Shown: positions 43,448 through 52,288 of the stretch, in pieces | How positions within the stretch are numbered: the stretch's first letter is position 1 | Layout: each line of letters starts with the position of its first letter | DNA from: an uncultured Oscillospiraceae bacterium | Lineage (GTDB): Bacteria > Bacillota > Clostridia > Oscillospirales > Oscillospiraceae | Direction: 5' to 3' | DNA length: 64,000 bases | Assembly: GCA_934660965.1 (NCBI GenBank) | Contig: CAKUIM010000006.1 | Span: 1 to 64,000, forward strand | Notes under the pieces: generated by a model | Seen by the model: the letters and a program-made list of their open reading frames with translations, nothing else | Told to the model about the DNA's origin: nothing | Databases searched by the model: none | Position numbers and translations under genes: made by a program

Positions 43448-46138
43448 ATGCCAAACACGAACGGTCGCCGCGCCGCGGAGCACGGCGGGCGAAGGGTCGC
43501 CGGCGGCGAGAGGGAAGTGCCGAGCAAGCGCCGCGCCGCCCCTAAGCGCCGCCCCATCGGGGCGACCATCGTCCTGCGTTTTTTCCAGATTCTGGGGACG
43601 CTGATTCTGGTGGGCGCGGTGACGTCTGCCTTCCTGGCCTGCTATGCGGCGGTGTATATCAAAACGGTCATTGTGCCCGCCGCTCACATCAACCTTTCCG
43701 ACTATACCCTGGATGAAAACTCCGTTGTCTATTATACGGACAAGAATACCGGCTTAGCCGTGGAACTTATTACCCTGGTGGGGGAGAAGGACACGGAATG
43801 GGTGAGCCTGGAGGACATCCCCGAGGATCTCATCAACGCCGTCGTGGCCATTGAGGACAAGCGCTTCTGGACCCACCACGGCGTGGACTGGAGGCGCACC
43901 GGCGGCGCCATGGTCAACATGTTCTTCGGCATGCGCAACAACTTCGGCGGCTCCACCATCACCCAGCAGCTGATCAAAAACGTTACCCAGTACGACGATG
44001 TGACGGTCAAGCGCAAAATTCAGGAGATCTTCACCGCCCTGGACCTGGAGAAGAACTACAGCAAGAACGACATCCTGGAGTTTTACCTCAACGTGATCTA
44101 CCTGGGCTCCAACTGCTACGGCGTGCAGTCCGCCGCCCAGAAGTATTTCGGCAAGAACGTCTCCGAGTTGTCCCTGGCCGAGTGCGCCTCCCTTGCCGGC
44201 ATCACCAACAACCCCTCCATGTACGGACCCAACTCCACCCTGGAGGTCACCCGCTACCGCTGTAAGGAGTGCGGCAAATACTCCCTCACCCGGGACGAGA
44301 TCTGCTCGGAGTGCGGCGCGAAGGACTCCTACGATAACGGCACGGTCTGGACGGCCAAGGACTACAACAAGGCCCGCCAAAAGACCATCCTGGGCGAAAT
44401 GCTCAAGGAGGAAAACGGCTACATCAGCCAGGAGGAGTACGACGCCGCCGTTGCCGAGCCCCTCAACTTCCGCGCCCAGAGCGACAGTGACGGTGATGGG
44501 GAGAAGGACCAGTCCTCCATCAATTCCTGGTATGTGGACGCGGTCATCAACGAGGTCATTGACGACATGGTGGAGCAGACCGGCATGGACCGCAAGATGG
44601 TGAAAAAGCGCGTCTACAGTGGCGGCCTTTCCATCTACACCAACTTTGACCCCGACGTCCAGGCGGCGGTGGACGCCGTCTACAGCGACCGCAGCAACCT
44701 TGATAAGGTCAGCAAAAGCGGCCAGCAGATCAAGTCCGCCATGACCATTGTGGACAATGCCACCGGCTATGTGGTGGCCATCGCCGGCGACGTGGGGGAG
44801 AAAACGGGCAACCTTGTGTGGAACTACGCGGTGGATTCGCCCTTCCAGCCCGGCTCGTCCTTCAAGCCCCTGGCGGTATACGCCCCGGCGCTGGAGATGG
44901 GCCTTATTACCCCTGCCACGGTGGTGGACGATAACCCGGTGCTGCTGGGCGACGCGGTCTGGCCCCGGAACGACAACAAGGCGTATAAGGGCCTGACCAC
45001 CATTGAGGACGGCGTGAAGAACTCTACCAACACCATCGCCCTGCGCACCCTGCGCATGGTCACCCCCGAGACCTCCTTCCAGTTCCTGCGGGAGCGCTTC
45101 GGCCTGACCACCCTGGTTGAGAGCATGGAGGTCAACGGCGAGATCAAGACCGACGTGGGCGAGTCTCCGCTGGCCATGGGCGGTCTGACCCGGGGCGTGA
45201 CCACCTTTGAGGCGGCGGCGGCCTACGCCACCTTCCCCCGCAACGGCGTGTATACCGAGCCCACCACCTACCTTAAGGTGGAGGACAGCAACCACAACAC
45301 CATCCTTGACAACACGCCCCGGACAGAGCAGGTGCTCAATATCCGCACCACCTATTATATGAATGAGCTGCTCACCAACGTCGTGGAAGCCGGCACCGGC
45401 CGGCCTGCCCGCATTTCCGGCATGACCGTAGCCGGTAAGACCGGCACCACCAACAACAGCTACGCCCGCTGGTTTGCCGGCTATACGTCCTACTACACCG
45501 GCGTTGTGTGGGTGGGCTACCGCAGCAACGAGGAAATCAGAGGATTCAAGCAGAACCCCGCGGTAGTCATGTGGCAGAAGGTGATGAGCCTGCTCCATGA
45601 GGGCCTGGAGGACCGGCCCTTTGAGACTGCCTGCGACCTCGTTTCCCGGAATATCTGCCTGGACTGCGGCAATCTCGCGGTGGAGGGCGTTTGCGACCAG
45701 GACGTGCGCGGCAGCCGCATCAAGAGCTTCGATTTCGTCAAGGGGGACGAGCCCACCGACCAGTGTACCTGCCACGTGGCCCTCACGGTATGCACCCAGT
45801 CGCCCATCCTGGACGCCAATGGGAACGCCACCGGCCGGTACCATATCGCGTCGGCTTACTGCCCGGAGGAGTCCGTCCGGACCGTATATGTGGTAGACTT
45901 CCAGCGCGAGCTGGTGACGGAGCCCGCCAAGATCGGCGACTACACGGCCCTGAAGGCCTACTATGAGGACCTGGGCATGCCCACCTGCCAGGTCCACCTG
46001 ACGGCCCCCATTGACCCGGACCCGGAGCCCAGCTCTTGGCTGCCCGACTTCAACTGGCCATGGGAGAGCCGGAACCCGGAGCCCGCTGAATCGGAGGAGC
46101 CGACAGAGCCCACACTGCCGCCCTGGCTTGCCTGGTGA
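43448..46138 (+). CDS. Class A penicillin-binding protein with zinc-ribbon-like insert
   Basis: This bifunctional PBP1A-type peptidoglycan synthase has 896 residues. A basic N-terminus and one transmembrane helix (about 40-70) precede the GT51 glycosyltransferase with IEDKRFWTHHG (about 134) and GGSTITQQLIKN (about 165-176). Next comes an unusual insert with CKECGKY and CSECGAK (about 273-293), a four-cysteine ribbon. The transpeptidase has SSFK (about 470), STN (about 523) and KTGT (about 663). A Cys-rich region (about 728-820) with CLDCGN, CDQD and CTCHVALTVC follows. The ATG at 43448 has GGAGGTG upstream. Confidence 0.93.
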   Translation: MPNTNGRRAAEHGGRRVAGGEREVPSKRRAAPKRRPIGATIVLRFFQILGTLILVGAVTSAFLACYAAVYIKTVIVPAAHINLSDYTLDENSVVYYTDKNTGLAVELITLVGEKDTEWVSLEDIPEDLINAVVAIEDKRFWTHHGVDWRRTGGAMVNMFFGMRNNFGGSTITQQLIKNVTQYDDVTVKRKIQEIFTALDLEKNYSKNDILEFYLNVIYLGSNCYGVQSAAQKYFGKNVSELSLAECASLAGITNNPSMYGPNSTLEVTRYRCKECGKYSLTRDEICSECGAKDSYDNGTVWTAKDYNKARQKTILGEMLKEENGYISQEEYDAAVAEPLNFRAQSDSDGDGEKDQSSINSWYVDAVINEVIDDMVEQTGMDRKMVKKRVYSGGLSIYTNFDPDVQAAVDAVYSDRSNLDKVSKSGQQIKSAMTIVDNATGYVVAIAGDVGEKTGNLVWNYAVDSPFQPGSSFKPLAVYAPALEMGLITPATVVDDNPVLLGDAVWPRNDNKAYKGLTTIEDGVKNSTNTIALRTLRMVTPETSFQFLRERFGLTTLVESMEVNGEIKTDVGESPLAMGGLTRGVTTFEAAAAYATFPRNGVYTEPTTYLKVEDSNHNTILDNTPRTEQVLNIRTTYYMNELLTNVVEAGTGRPARISGMTVAGKTGTTNNSYARWFAGYTSYYTGVVWVGYRSNEEIRGFKQNPAVVMWQKVMSLLHEGLEDRPFETACDLVSRNICLDCGNLAVEGVCDQDVRGSRIKSFDFVKGDEPTDQCTCHVALTVCTQSPILDANGNATGRYHIASAYCPEESVRTVYVVDFQRELVTEPAKIGDYTALKAYYEDLGMPTCQVHLTAPIDPDPEPSSWLPDFNWPWESRNPEPAESEEPTEPTLPPWLAW

Positions 46139-46165
46139 GCGTACCCGCCCGCAGAATAAAAAGAT

Positions 46166-46209
46166 AAAAGCCGCCGGAATGACTGCAATGGCCGTTCCGG
46201 CGGCTTTTC
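46166..46209 (+). terminator. Terminator after the PBP gene
   Basis: AAAGCCGCCGGAA and TTCCGGCGGCTTTT form a stem with an internal loop, ending in T4. Confidence 0.85.
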
Positions 46210-46284
46210 GTTCATACGGCTTTCGTTCATAGACGGAAGTGAAGAATGACGTGGGATTTTCTTCCAAATTTCCAGGCTGGGGCC

Positions 46285-46313
46285 TTGTGTGTCGTAGTGC
46301 GTGGTGCTATACT
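46285..46313 (+). promoter_or_regulatory. Predicted promoter of the large secreted protein
   Basis: TTGTGT (46285-46290), 17 bp and TATACT (46308-46313) precede an AT-rich leader and the start at 46365. Confidence 0.6.
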
Positions 46314-46364
46314 GTTTTTATCATTATTTTTTAATTATTTTAGAACGATAAAGAGGGATGGCGT

Positions 46365-49300
46365 ATGAAGAGAGGCAGACAGGCATTGAGCATTTTGCTT
46401 GTGTGCGCCATGCTGACCGGTGCGCTCCCCATAGCGGCCCGGGCGAGCGGGGCAGGGGAGGGCGGCGGCCGGCCGGAGCTGCTGTCCCTGACGGTGATGG
46501 ACCGGAACGGGGAGACGGTGTCCCTGACGGAGAAAGCGTCCACCGTCCTGCTGGGGGAGAGCTATACTTTTTCAGTAACCTTTTCCCATGCGGAGGCCAT
46601 CAGGGCCGTATATGTGACCAGCACCGTGGCCAGCCGCAAGGAATACCTGGAAGCGGTGTGGGACGGCACGGCCTTCCGCACCCAGGGTCCATTTGCAGAC
46701 GACCCGGATTATATCCCAGGCAAGATCGGAGTGGAGTATACCACATACCCCGATGGCGTGGACATGGACGCGGGGCTTGACCTTACCGATGCGGAGCAGG
46801 CTCTGGCGGACGTGACCGCGGCCACGGTAACAAGCGCCGCCGGGGATGGTGCCGCGGCCACGGTGGACCTGTCCAAGCTCTTTGCCGACGAGACCCAGGC
46901 AGCCGTCGGGGTGGCCTTTGACGTATTTGAGGCCGCGGCCGGTTCTACCCTGCTAAGCGACTGGCTGGGTATCTACAAAAACCTTGAGACCATGAAGTCT
47001 TATGCCGTGGGTGGGTCGAACTATTATCTTTATTTGGACTACTCTGACCCTGCTGTCTACGCCATGATCCTCCGGGACATCAGCGGCAACAAATATTTCA
47101 AGCTGATCTGCACCCGGATGGACGGGGCGTATGAGTCTCTGCCGTCTCTTGCCGACAGCCTGAGTGCGGTGAATACCGTGAGCAGTCTGACCTACAGTAT
47201 GCTGAACATCAGCGCCGGCGGGGATGAACTGCGCCGGGAGATCGACGGCCGCGGCGACCTCTCAGAGGACGAGAAGGCCAGGCTGCGCAGCGATGTGGAC
47301 GCCTACGAGCAGGACCGGGCGCTTTTCACCCTGACCATGGCGGTGATTCCGGCTGTCACTGCGGCGACAGCTGGGACTATGACCGCGCCAGCTATCGTGA
47401 TGGGGGCGCTGCTCTCGGTGCTCCAGGGGGCGGCAGGGACATTCTGGGACTACCGCGTGGGCATGATCCGGGACACGGAAGAACCCCGGAACACGGAGTT
47501 TGTCCACGGAATACCGCTGACAAAGTCCCTGCTGACAAAAGGCGAGCTGACACAGGGCGGCACCTATTGCCTGGTTGAGAACAGCCCCAGTAGATTTACA
47601 ATGGGCAGTATCAACGTCGAGCTGTGCCTGCACGGCCATATCTGCCACATTACCAACAGCGGCGGCGATCTGACCCTTCGCGACTGTACCTATCATAGCG
47701 GGGAGAGCACTGCAGGTCGGCTGTACGAAAGGGTTAGCAGTACCGGGGGAACGGTGACGGTGGAGGACTGCTGCAATGTTTCACTCACCATGGTTGGCGG
47801 CTGCGTCCGGGTGTACGGCGGGGTGCTTGATTCCGTTGACTGCACGGAGTCCGATGTTGCGCTCCGCGATGTCACCGTGACCAGGAAAGCGGAAAGCAAC
47901 TGTGCGACTTTGACGATGGAAAACGTGAAGGCCGCGCAGCTTATCAATACAGACGGCTCCGCGGACATCAGCGGCGGCGTTATCGGGCAGGGGGAGCAAA
48001 ATCCCGGCATTGTAAACGACGGGGGCTCTATCACCATCGCCTATGCCACCGTTTTGGGCTATGAGGACCTGCGGGAGGATGGGAACCTGCCCTCTGATTA
48101 TCCGGCCATCCAAAACAAAGCCGGCACGGTGAATGTCACGAACTGCACGCTGCTGTCTCTTGGGACCTATGCTGCCGTTGAGAATTCCGGCACGATGACC
48201 ATAGCGGCCAGCGAGGTCATCGGAAGGAGCAGCAAGGGTGACAGGCTATGCGTGAAGAATATGGGATTTGGAGTGCTCACCATCGAAAGCGGGCGATTTG
48301 TGGGCACGGTAGAAAATAATAATTATTTATCCAGCGGCGGTATCACGATAAACGGCGGCGTATTTCAGGCATCTGGGCGCAATAATCTGGAGAATTGGAC
48401 GGCAAAAGGTACGGTAACGGTAAACGCAGGCACCTTCCGGGCCTATGGCGGGTCCAATGTTTACACAACGACGGGGAACACAAACTATTTGCCCAAAACT
48501 GTGATCAATGGGGGCTACTTTTACGCAGAAGGCAAAGGATGCGTGTCCAACAACGGAATTAGTGTATCAGGCGGACTCTACCTCCCGGAAACTGACATCT
48601 TCGGCGGAACGTTTATGAGCCGCAATGCCGATACTGTGTACAACACCGGCATCATGAGAATTCATGACGGCTTTTTCTGTGCAAGCTACGGGAATGAGTC
48701 CAGCTACTACGATTCCGGGTGCGTGCGCAACGGTGCGCGCGCGACAGCCTATGGCCAGCTGGACATCTTCGGCGGCGTATTTCGCAACGAAGGCGGGGCC
48801 TACTGCCTTTATACACCCGATAAAGATGGACTTGTGCTCCACAATGGTCTTTTCTGGAGCTCCGCGGATGGGATACACGGCGGCACCTGCCGCATGGAGA
48901 TCGGGCCGGACTCGGACATCACGGTATACGCCGATTACGGAACCGAGCATTCCTGGCACAAGGTGCTGGATACGGGCTCTCTGCTTTATGAAACACCCGC
49001 AGCCCTTGACCTTGCGTGGGCCGACGGGTACAGCGGAGGCATCCGGTACTACCGCGATGCATCGGCGGGCAAGTGGACGCTCATTTCCTCCACCCGGACG
49101 GATGCCATCGATACCTCCGGTCAGTTTTTAAGGCTGACTGGGACGAATGTTGGGGAGGACACGGTGGAGGCAGAGCTCCCGGAGGTGGTCCCCGGGCAGG
49201 GCGGTACCGGCGGCGTGACGGGCACGCTTGGCAGCTATGGCGAGCTGGAGTGGGCCTATGAAGGCGGCGCTGTTACCGTATCCGGTCAGATCGGGACGGG

Positions 49301-49472
49301 GTGCGCAGTCATGGTCGCAGCTTACAACGCCTCCGGCAGGCTTCTCAGAGCGGCGGCGGTCCGCGGTCTGGGGGGCAATGTGAGCATCCCGGCGGGGGCT
49401 GAGACGGTACGGCTCTTCTGGCTCTCGGCGGACTACGCGCCGCTGTGCGGCAGGGCAGAATTTGCCGTGTAG
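46365..49472 (+). CDS. Large secreted protein with right-handed beta-helix-like repeats
   Basis: The 1035-residue protein begins with a signal peptide (about 1-28) cleaved near AARAS. Residues 30-130 resemble an Ig-like domain, 130-370 are a helical region with a hydrophobic AVTAATAGTMTAPAIVMGAL stretch, and 390-880 contain many short strands (VTVEDC, LTMENV, ITINGG, VTVNAG) typical of a parallel beta-helix. No catalytic site or SLH domain was recognised. Base composition drops at about 48200-48750, where runs such as AATAATAATTATTTAT appear, unlike the neighbours. The function is unknown; surface adhesion or polysaccharide binding is possible. Confidence 0.75.
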   Translation: MKRGRQALSILLVCAMLTGALPIAARASGAGEGGGRPELLSLTVMDRNGETVSLTEKASTVLLGESYTFSVTFSHAEAIRAVYVTSTVASRKEYLEAVWDGTAFRTQGPFADDPDYIPGKIGVEYTTYPDGVDMDAGLDLTDAEQALADVTAATVTSAAGDGAAATVDLSKLFADETQAAVGVAFDVFEAAAGSTLLSDWLGIYKNLETMKSYAVGGSNYYLYLDYSDPAVYAMILRDISGNKYFKLICTRMDGAYESLPSLADSLSAVNTVSSLTYSMLNISAGGDELRREIDGRGDLSEDEKARLRSDVDAYEQDRALFTLTMAVIPAVTAATAGTMTAPAIVMGALLSVLQGAAGTFWDYRVGMIRDTEEPRNTEFVHGIPLTKSLLTKGELTQGGTYCLVENSPSRFTMGSINVELCLHGHICHITNSGGDLTLRDCTYHSGESTAGRLYERVSSTGGTVTVEDCCNVSLTMVGGCVRVYGGVLDSVDCTESDVALRDVTVTRKAESNCATLTMENVKAAQLINTDGSADISGGVIGQGEQNPGIVNDGGSITIAYATVLGYEDLREDGNLPSDYPAIQNKAGTVNVTNCTLLSLGTYAAVENSGTMTIAASEVIGRSSKGDRLCVKNMGFGVLTIESGRFVGTVENNNYLSSGGITINGGVFQASGRNNLENWTAKGTVTVNAGTFRAYGGSNVYTTTGNTNYLPKTVINGGYFYAEGKGCVSNNGISVSGGLYLPETDIFGGTFMSRNADTVYNTGIMRIHDGFFCASYGNESSYYDSGCVRNGARATAYGQLDIFGGVFRNEGGAYCLYTPDKDGLVLHNGLFWSSADGIHGGTCRMEIGPDSDITVYADYGTEHSWHKVLDTGSLLYETPAALDLAWADGYSGGIRYYRDASAGKWTLISSTRTDAIDTSGQFLRLTGTNVGEDTVEAELPEVVPGQGGTGGVTGTLGSYGELEWAYEGGAVTVSGQIGTGCAVMVAAYNASGRLLRAAAVRGLGGNVSIPAGAETVRLFWLSADYAPLCGRAEFAV

Positions 49473-49494
49473 CGCCAGAGCGCTGCAAAAGAGA

Positions 49495-49532
49495 AAAGAG
49501 GCGTCTGCCCCAATGGGGCAGACGCCTCTTTT
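49495..49532 (+). terminator. Terminator after the large secreted protein
   Basis: AGAGGCGTCTGCCCC and GGGGCAGACGCCTCT form a long perfect stem with a 3-nt loop and T4. Confidence 0.92.
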
Positions 49533-49571
49533 AAAATATCGGAGGATGGAGCGAGCAGAGTAAGAGAAACC

Positions 49572-49610
49572 AAAAAAGAAAGCACCTGCTTTTGCAGGTG
49601 CTTTCTTTTT
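49572..49610 (-). terminator. Terminator of tRNA-Arg
   Basis: AAGAAAGCACCTGC and its complement form a stem directly after the tRNA CCA end on the minus strand, followed by T6. Confidence 0.88.
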
Positions 49611-49687
49611 TGGTACGGCTGAAGGGATTCGAACCCCCGACCTTTTGGTTCGTAGCCAAACACTCTATCCAGCTGAGCTACAGCCGC
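49611..49687 (-). tRNA. tRNA-Arg (anticodon ACG)
   Basis: The 77-nt minus-strand sequence folds as a cloverleaf: acceptor GCGGCTG/CAGCCGT (with a G-T closing pair), D arm with AGCTCAGCTGGAT, anticodon stem TTTGG/CCAAA around loop CTACGAA, T arm GGGGGTTCGAATCCC, and an encoded CCA end. The anticodon ACG reads CGN arginine codons after A34-to-I modification. It lies alone between a terminator and the divergent pyrE gene. Confidence 0.97.
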
Positions 49688-49833
49688 ATACTGTGAAAAG
49701 GTTGCCCTCAACGACAGCTTAATTATATTAGCATAGCTCAAAGAAAAATGCAAGAGGAATTTTCGCCTTTTTGAAAAGTTTTGTATTTTTCCGGGAAAGG
49801 GTCGGAAATCGGGGCGGCGAGTCGCATTTGTGC

Positions 49834-49862
49834 TTGTGTGGAGAGGGAAAAAATGCTATAAT
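49834..49862 (+). promoter_or_regulatory. Predicted sigma-A promoter of pyrE
   Basis: TTGTGT (49834-49839), 17 bp and a perfect TATAAT (49857-49862) lie 75 bp upstream of pyrE. The remainder of the 49473-49937 gap holds only the terminators and tRNA-Arg. Confidence 0.65.
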
Positions 49863-49937
49863 ATCATGCGGAATTTTCAGCGGGCCCGGCGTTGATGCGC
49901 GCCGGGCAGACGCGCGATAAGAGGGGGAGCAGCTGAC

Positions 49938-50609
49938 ATGACCTATCAGGAAGAGTTTATTTGTTTTATGGTGCGCTCGGGCGTACTGACCTTCGGGGAC
50001 TTTGTGACCAAGTCCGGCCGCAAAACGCCCTACTTCATCAATACGGGCAACTACCGCACCGGCGCCCAGGCGGCCCGTCTGGGCGAGTACTATGCCGCCT
50101 GTATCCAGGAGAACATGCCCGACGGGATCGACGCGCTCTTCGGCCCGGCCTATAAGGGCATCCCCCTGGCGGTAAGCGCGGCGGCCTCCCTCTACCGGCA
50201 GTACGGCCGGGACCTGCCCTACTGCTTCAACCGCAAGGAGGCCAAGGACCATGGCGAGGGCGGCTCCATGGTGGGCTATCAGCCCAAGGACGGCGACCGC
50301 ATCGCCATCGTGGAGGACGTGGTCACCGCCGGCACCGCCGTGCGCGAGTCCATCGAGCTCTTCCGGTCGGTTGCAAGGGTGGAGATGTGCGCCCTCTTCG
50401 TCTCGGTGGACCGGATGGAGCGGGGCACCCGGGAGTGCTCCACCCTCAATGAGCTGCGGGAGGATTACGGCATCCGTGTGTTCCCCATCGTGACCATCCG
50501 TCAGATCCTGGAATTCCTTCATAACCGGCCGGTGGACGGCAAAGTGTACATTGATGACGCCATGCGTGAACGCATCGAGGCCTATCTGCGAACCTATGGC
50601 GGACGGTAA
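49938..50609 (+). CDS. pyrE: Orotate phosphoribosyltransferase
   Basis: PyrE (223 residues) makes OMP from orotate and PRPP in pyrimidine synthesis. It has SGRKTPYFINTGNYRTG (about 30-46), YCFNRKEAKDHGEGG (about 95-109) with the catalytic loop lysine, and the PRPP loop IVEDVVTAGTAVRES (about 120-134). RBS AGGGGGAG. Its last codons overlap the radC start by 14 bp. Confidence 0.96.
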   Translation: MTYQEEFICFMVRSGVLTFGDFVTKSGRKTPYFINTGNYRTGAQAARLGEYYAACIQENMPDGIDALFGPAYKGIPLAVSAAASLYRQYGRDLPYCFNRKEAKDHGEGGSMVGYQPKDGDRIAIVEDVVTAGTAVRESIELFRSVARVEMCALFVSVDRMERGTRECSTLNELREDYGIRVFPIVTIRQILEFLHNRPVDGKVYIDDAMRERIEAYLRTYGGR

Positions 50610-51306
50610 ACAGGGCGGGACGAAGAGGCCGAGCGTTCACACCGGGCACAGAAAGCGGGTCAAGGAAGAATTCCTGGCCCGCGGTCTGGAGGGCCTGCCC
50701 GACCACCGCGTGCTGGAGCTGCTGCTCTTTTATGCCATTCCCCAGGGCGATGTCAATCCGCTGGCCCATGCGCTGCTGGAACATTTCGGGACGCTGTCCG
50801 ACGTGTTTCAGGCCACCTACGAGGAGCTTTTGAAGGTGCGCGGGATCGGGCCAAACGCCGCGGCGCTTATCCAGCTCGTGCCGGCCATCGGCGCCCGCTA
50901 TATGGCAGACCGGGTGAGCCTTTCCGGCCGGCTCACCCGCCCGGAGGACTACATGGAGGTGCTCGAGCCCTACTTTTTCGGCGCACGGGTGGAGCTTTGT
51001 TATCTGCTGTGCATGGACGGGAAGGAAAAGCTCATCACCTGCCGCAAGCTGGGCGAGGGGATCCTCAACCAGGTGCCGGTGGCCAGCAGAAAGGTGGTGG
51101 AGGAGGCGCTCTCCTGCAACGCCGCGCTGGTGGTGCTGGCCCATAACCATGTGTCCGGCCTGGCAACGCCCTCTCCCGCGGATGTGCAGAGCACCCGGCA
51201 TCTCGCCCGGCTGCTCCGGGAGGTCAACGTGACGCTGGTGGACCATCTGATTTTTACCGACGGCGACATGGTCTCCATGTCCCAGTCCGGCTATCTGGAT
51301 TTTTAA
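50596..51306 (+). CDS. radC: RadC family protein (JAB/MPN domain)
   Basis: The 236-residue protein has helix-hairpin-helix segments (about 40-110, with VRGIGPNAAALIQLVP) and a C-terminal JAMM-like domain with AHNHVSGLATPSPADVQST. The consensus is HNHPSGDPTPS, so the Pro and Asp are changed here while the two His are kept. The biochemical role of RadC is uncertain, despite its name. The start ATG at 50596 overlaps the pyrE end, which implies translational coupling. Confidence 0.88.
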   Translation: MADGKQGGTKRPSVHTGHRKRVKEEFLARGLEGLPDHRVLELLLFYAIPQGDVNPLAHALLEHFGTLSDVFQATYEELLKVRGIGPNAAALIQLVPAIGARYMADRVSLSGRLTRPEDYMEVLEPYFFGARVELCYLLCMDGKEKLITCRKLGEGILNQVPVASRKVVEEALSCNAALVVLAHNHVSGLATPSPADVQSTRHLARLLREVNVTLVDHLIFTDGDMVSMSQSGYLDF

Positions 51307-51408
51307 GCGGCGGCCTGGCTTCGTGCATGGGGGAATGTTTCCCCGGGGCAGGGGAATAGGCTGTAAACGGGGAAATAAATGGGCGCGCTGCCCGACGAGG
51401 TGAGTATC

Positions 51409-52248
51409 ATGTCCTTTTTGATGGCGGTTTTTCTGGGACTGGTGCAGGGGATTGCGGAGTTCCTGCCCATCTCCAGCTCCGGGCACCTGACACTGATCCA
51501 GCATTTCTGGCCGGGGGTGGAGGAGCCCGACACCCTCTTCAATATCCTCCTGCACTTTGCCACCCTCATCGCGGTGTGCATCGCCTACCGGCAGGACATC
51601 GCCAATATGATCGCGGAATTTTTCCGCGGCCTTGCGGCCATTTTCTCCGGCCGGGGCAGCCGTGAGGCGGAGACGCCGCCGGCCCGCCGCCTGGTGCTGC
51701 TTGTGATCGTGGGGACGCTGCCCCTCTTTGCCATCTTGCCTTTGCAGGGCTTTGTGGAGGGCCTTGGCAGCAGCCCGGTGTTTGTGGCCTGCGCGCTGAT
51801 TGTCACAGGCTTCCTGCTCTTTTCCTCCGACCGGATGGCCCGGGGGAGAAAGACGGAGCGCACCGCCCGGGTGAGCGACGCACTGCTGGTGGGCGTGGCC
51901 CAGGGCATCGCCACGGTGCCGGGGCTGTCCCGCTCGGGCTGCACCATCTCCGCCGGCCTGGCCCTGGGGTTTGACCGGAAGTTTGCCGTGCGCTACTCCT
52001 TTTTGCTCTCGCTGCCGGCGGTGCTGGGGGCCACCATCCTCAAGGTGGCGGGGGCGGTAAAGGACGGCGGGCTTGACCTATCCCGTCTGCCGGCCTACCT
52101 TGCGGGCATGGTGGTGGCGGGCGTTGTGGGCTACTTCTCCATCCAGCTCGTCAAGCTGCTCGCCGCGAAGGGAAAATTCGGCAGCTTTGCCTACTATTGT
52201 TGGGCGGTGGGCGTGGTGGCCCTGATTGCGTCCTTTGTGGTAAAATAA
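51409..52248 (+). CDS. uppP: Undecaprenyl-diphosphatase (BacA type)
   Basis: The 279-residue polytopic membrane enzyme recycles undecaprenyl pyrophosphate for wall synthesis and gives bacitracin tolerance. The BacA motifs are LGLVQGIAEFLPISSSGHL (about 8-26) and GVAQGIATVPGLSRSGCTI (about 163-181). The ATG at 51409 follows GAGGTG by 7 nt; the longer frame to 51379 has no RBS. Confidence 0.95.
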   Translation: MSFLMAVFLGLVQGIAEFLPISSSGHLTLIQHFWPGVEEPDTLFNILLHFATLIAVCIAYRQDIANMIAEFFRGLAAIFSGRGSREAETPPARRLVLLVIVGTLPLFAILPLQGFVEGLGSSPVFVACALIVTGFLLFSSDRMARGRKTERTARVSDALLVGVAQGIATVPGLSRSGCTISAGLALGFDRKFAVRYSFLLSLPAVLGATILKVAGAVKDGGLDLSRLPAYLAGMVVAGVVGYFSIQLVKLLAAKGKFGSFAYYCWAVGVVALIASFVVK

Positions 52249-52288
52249 TCGGCGGCGCGGGCCGCAGGTACGAGTAAGGAGGGGCAGC

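Noticed and set aside
43754..46267. 837-codon minus-strand frame opposite the PBP gene
   Set aside because: Antisense shadow; PBP motifs on the plus strand are complete and the minus translation is low complexity.
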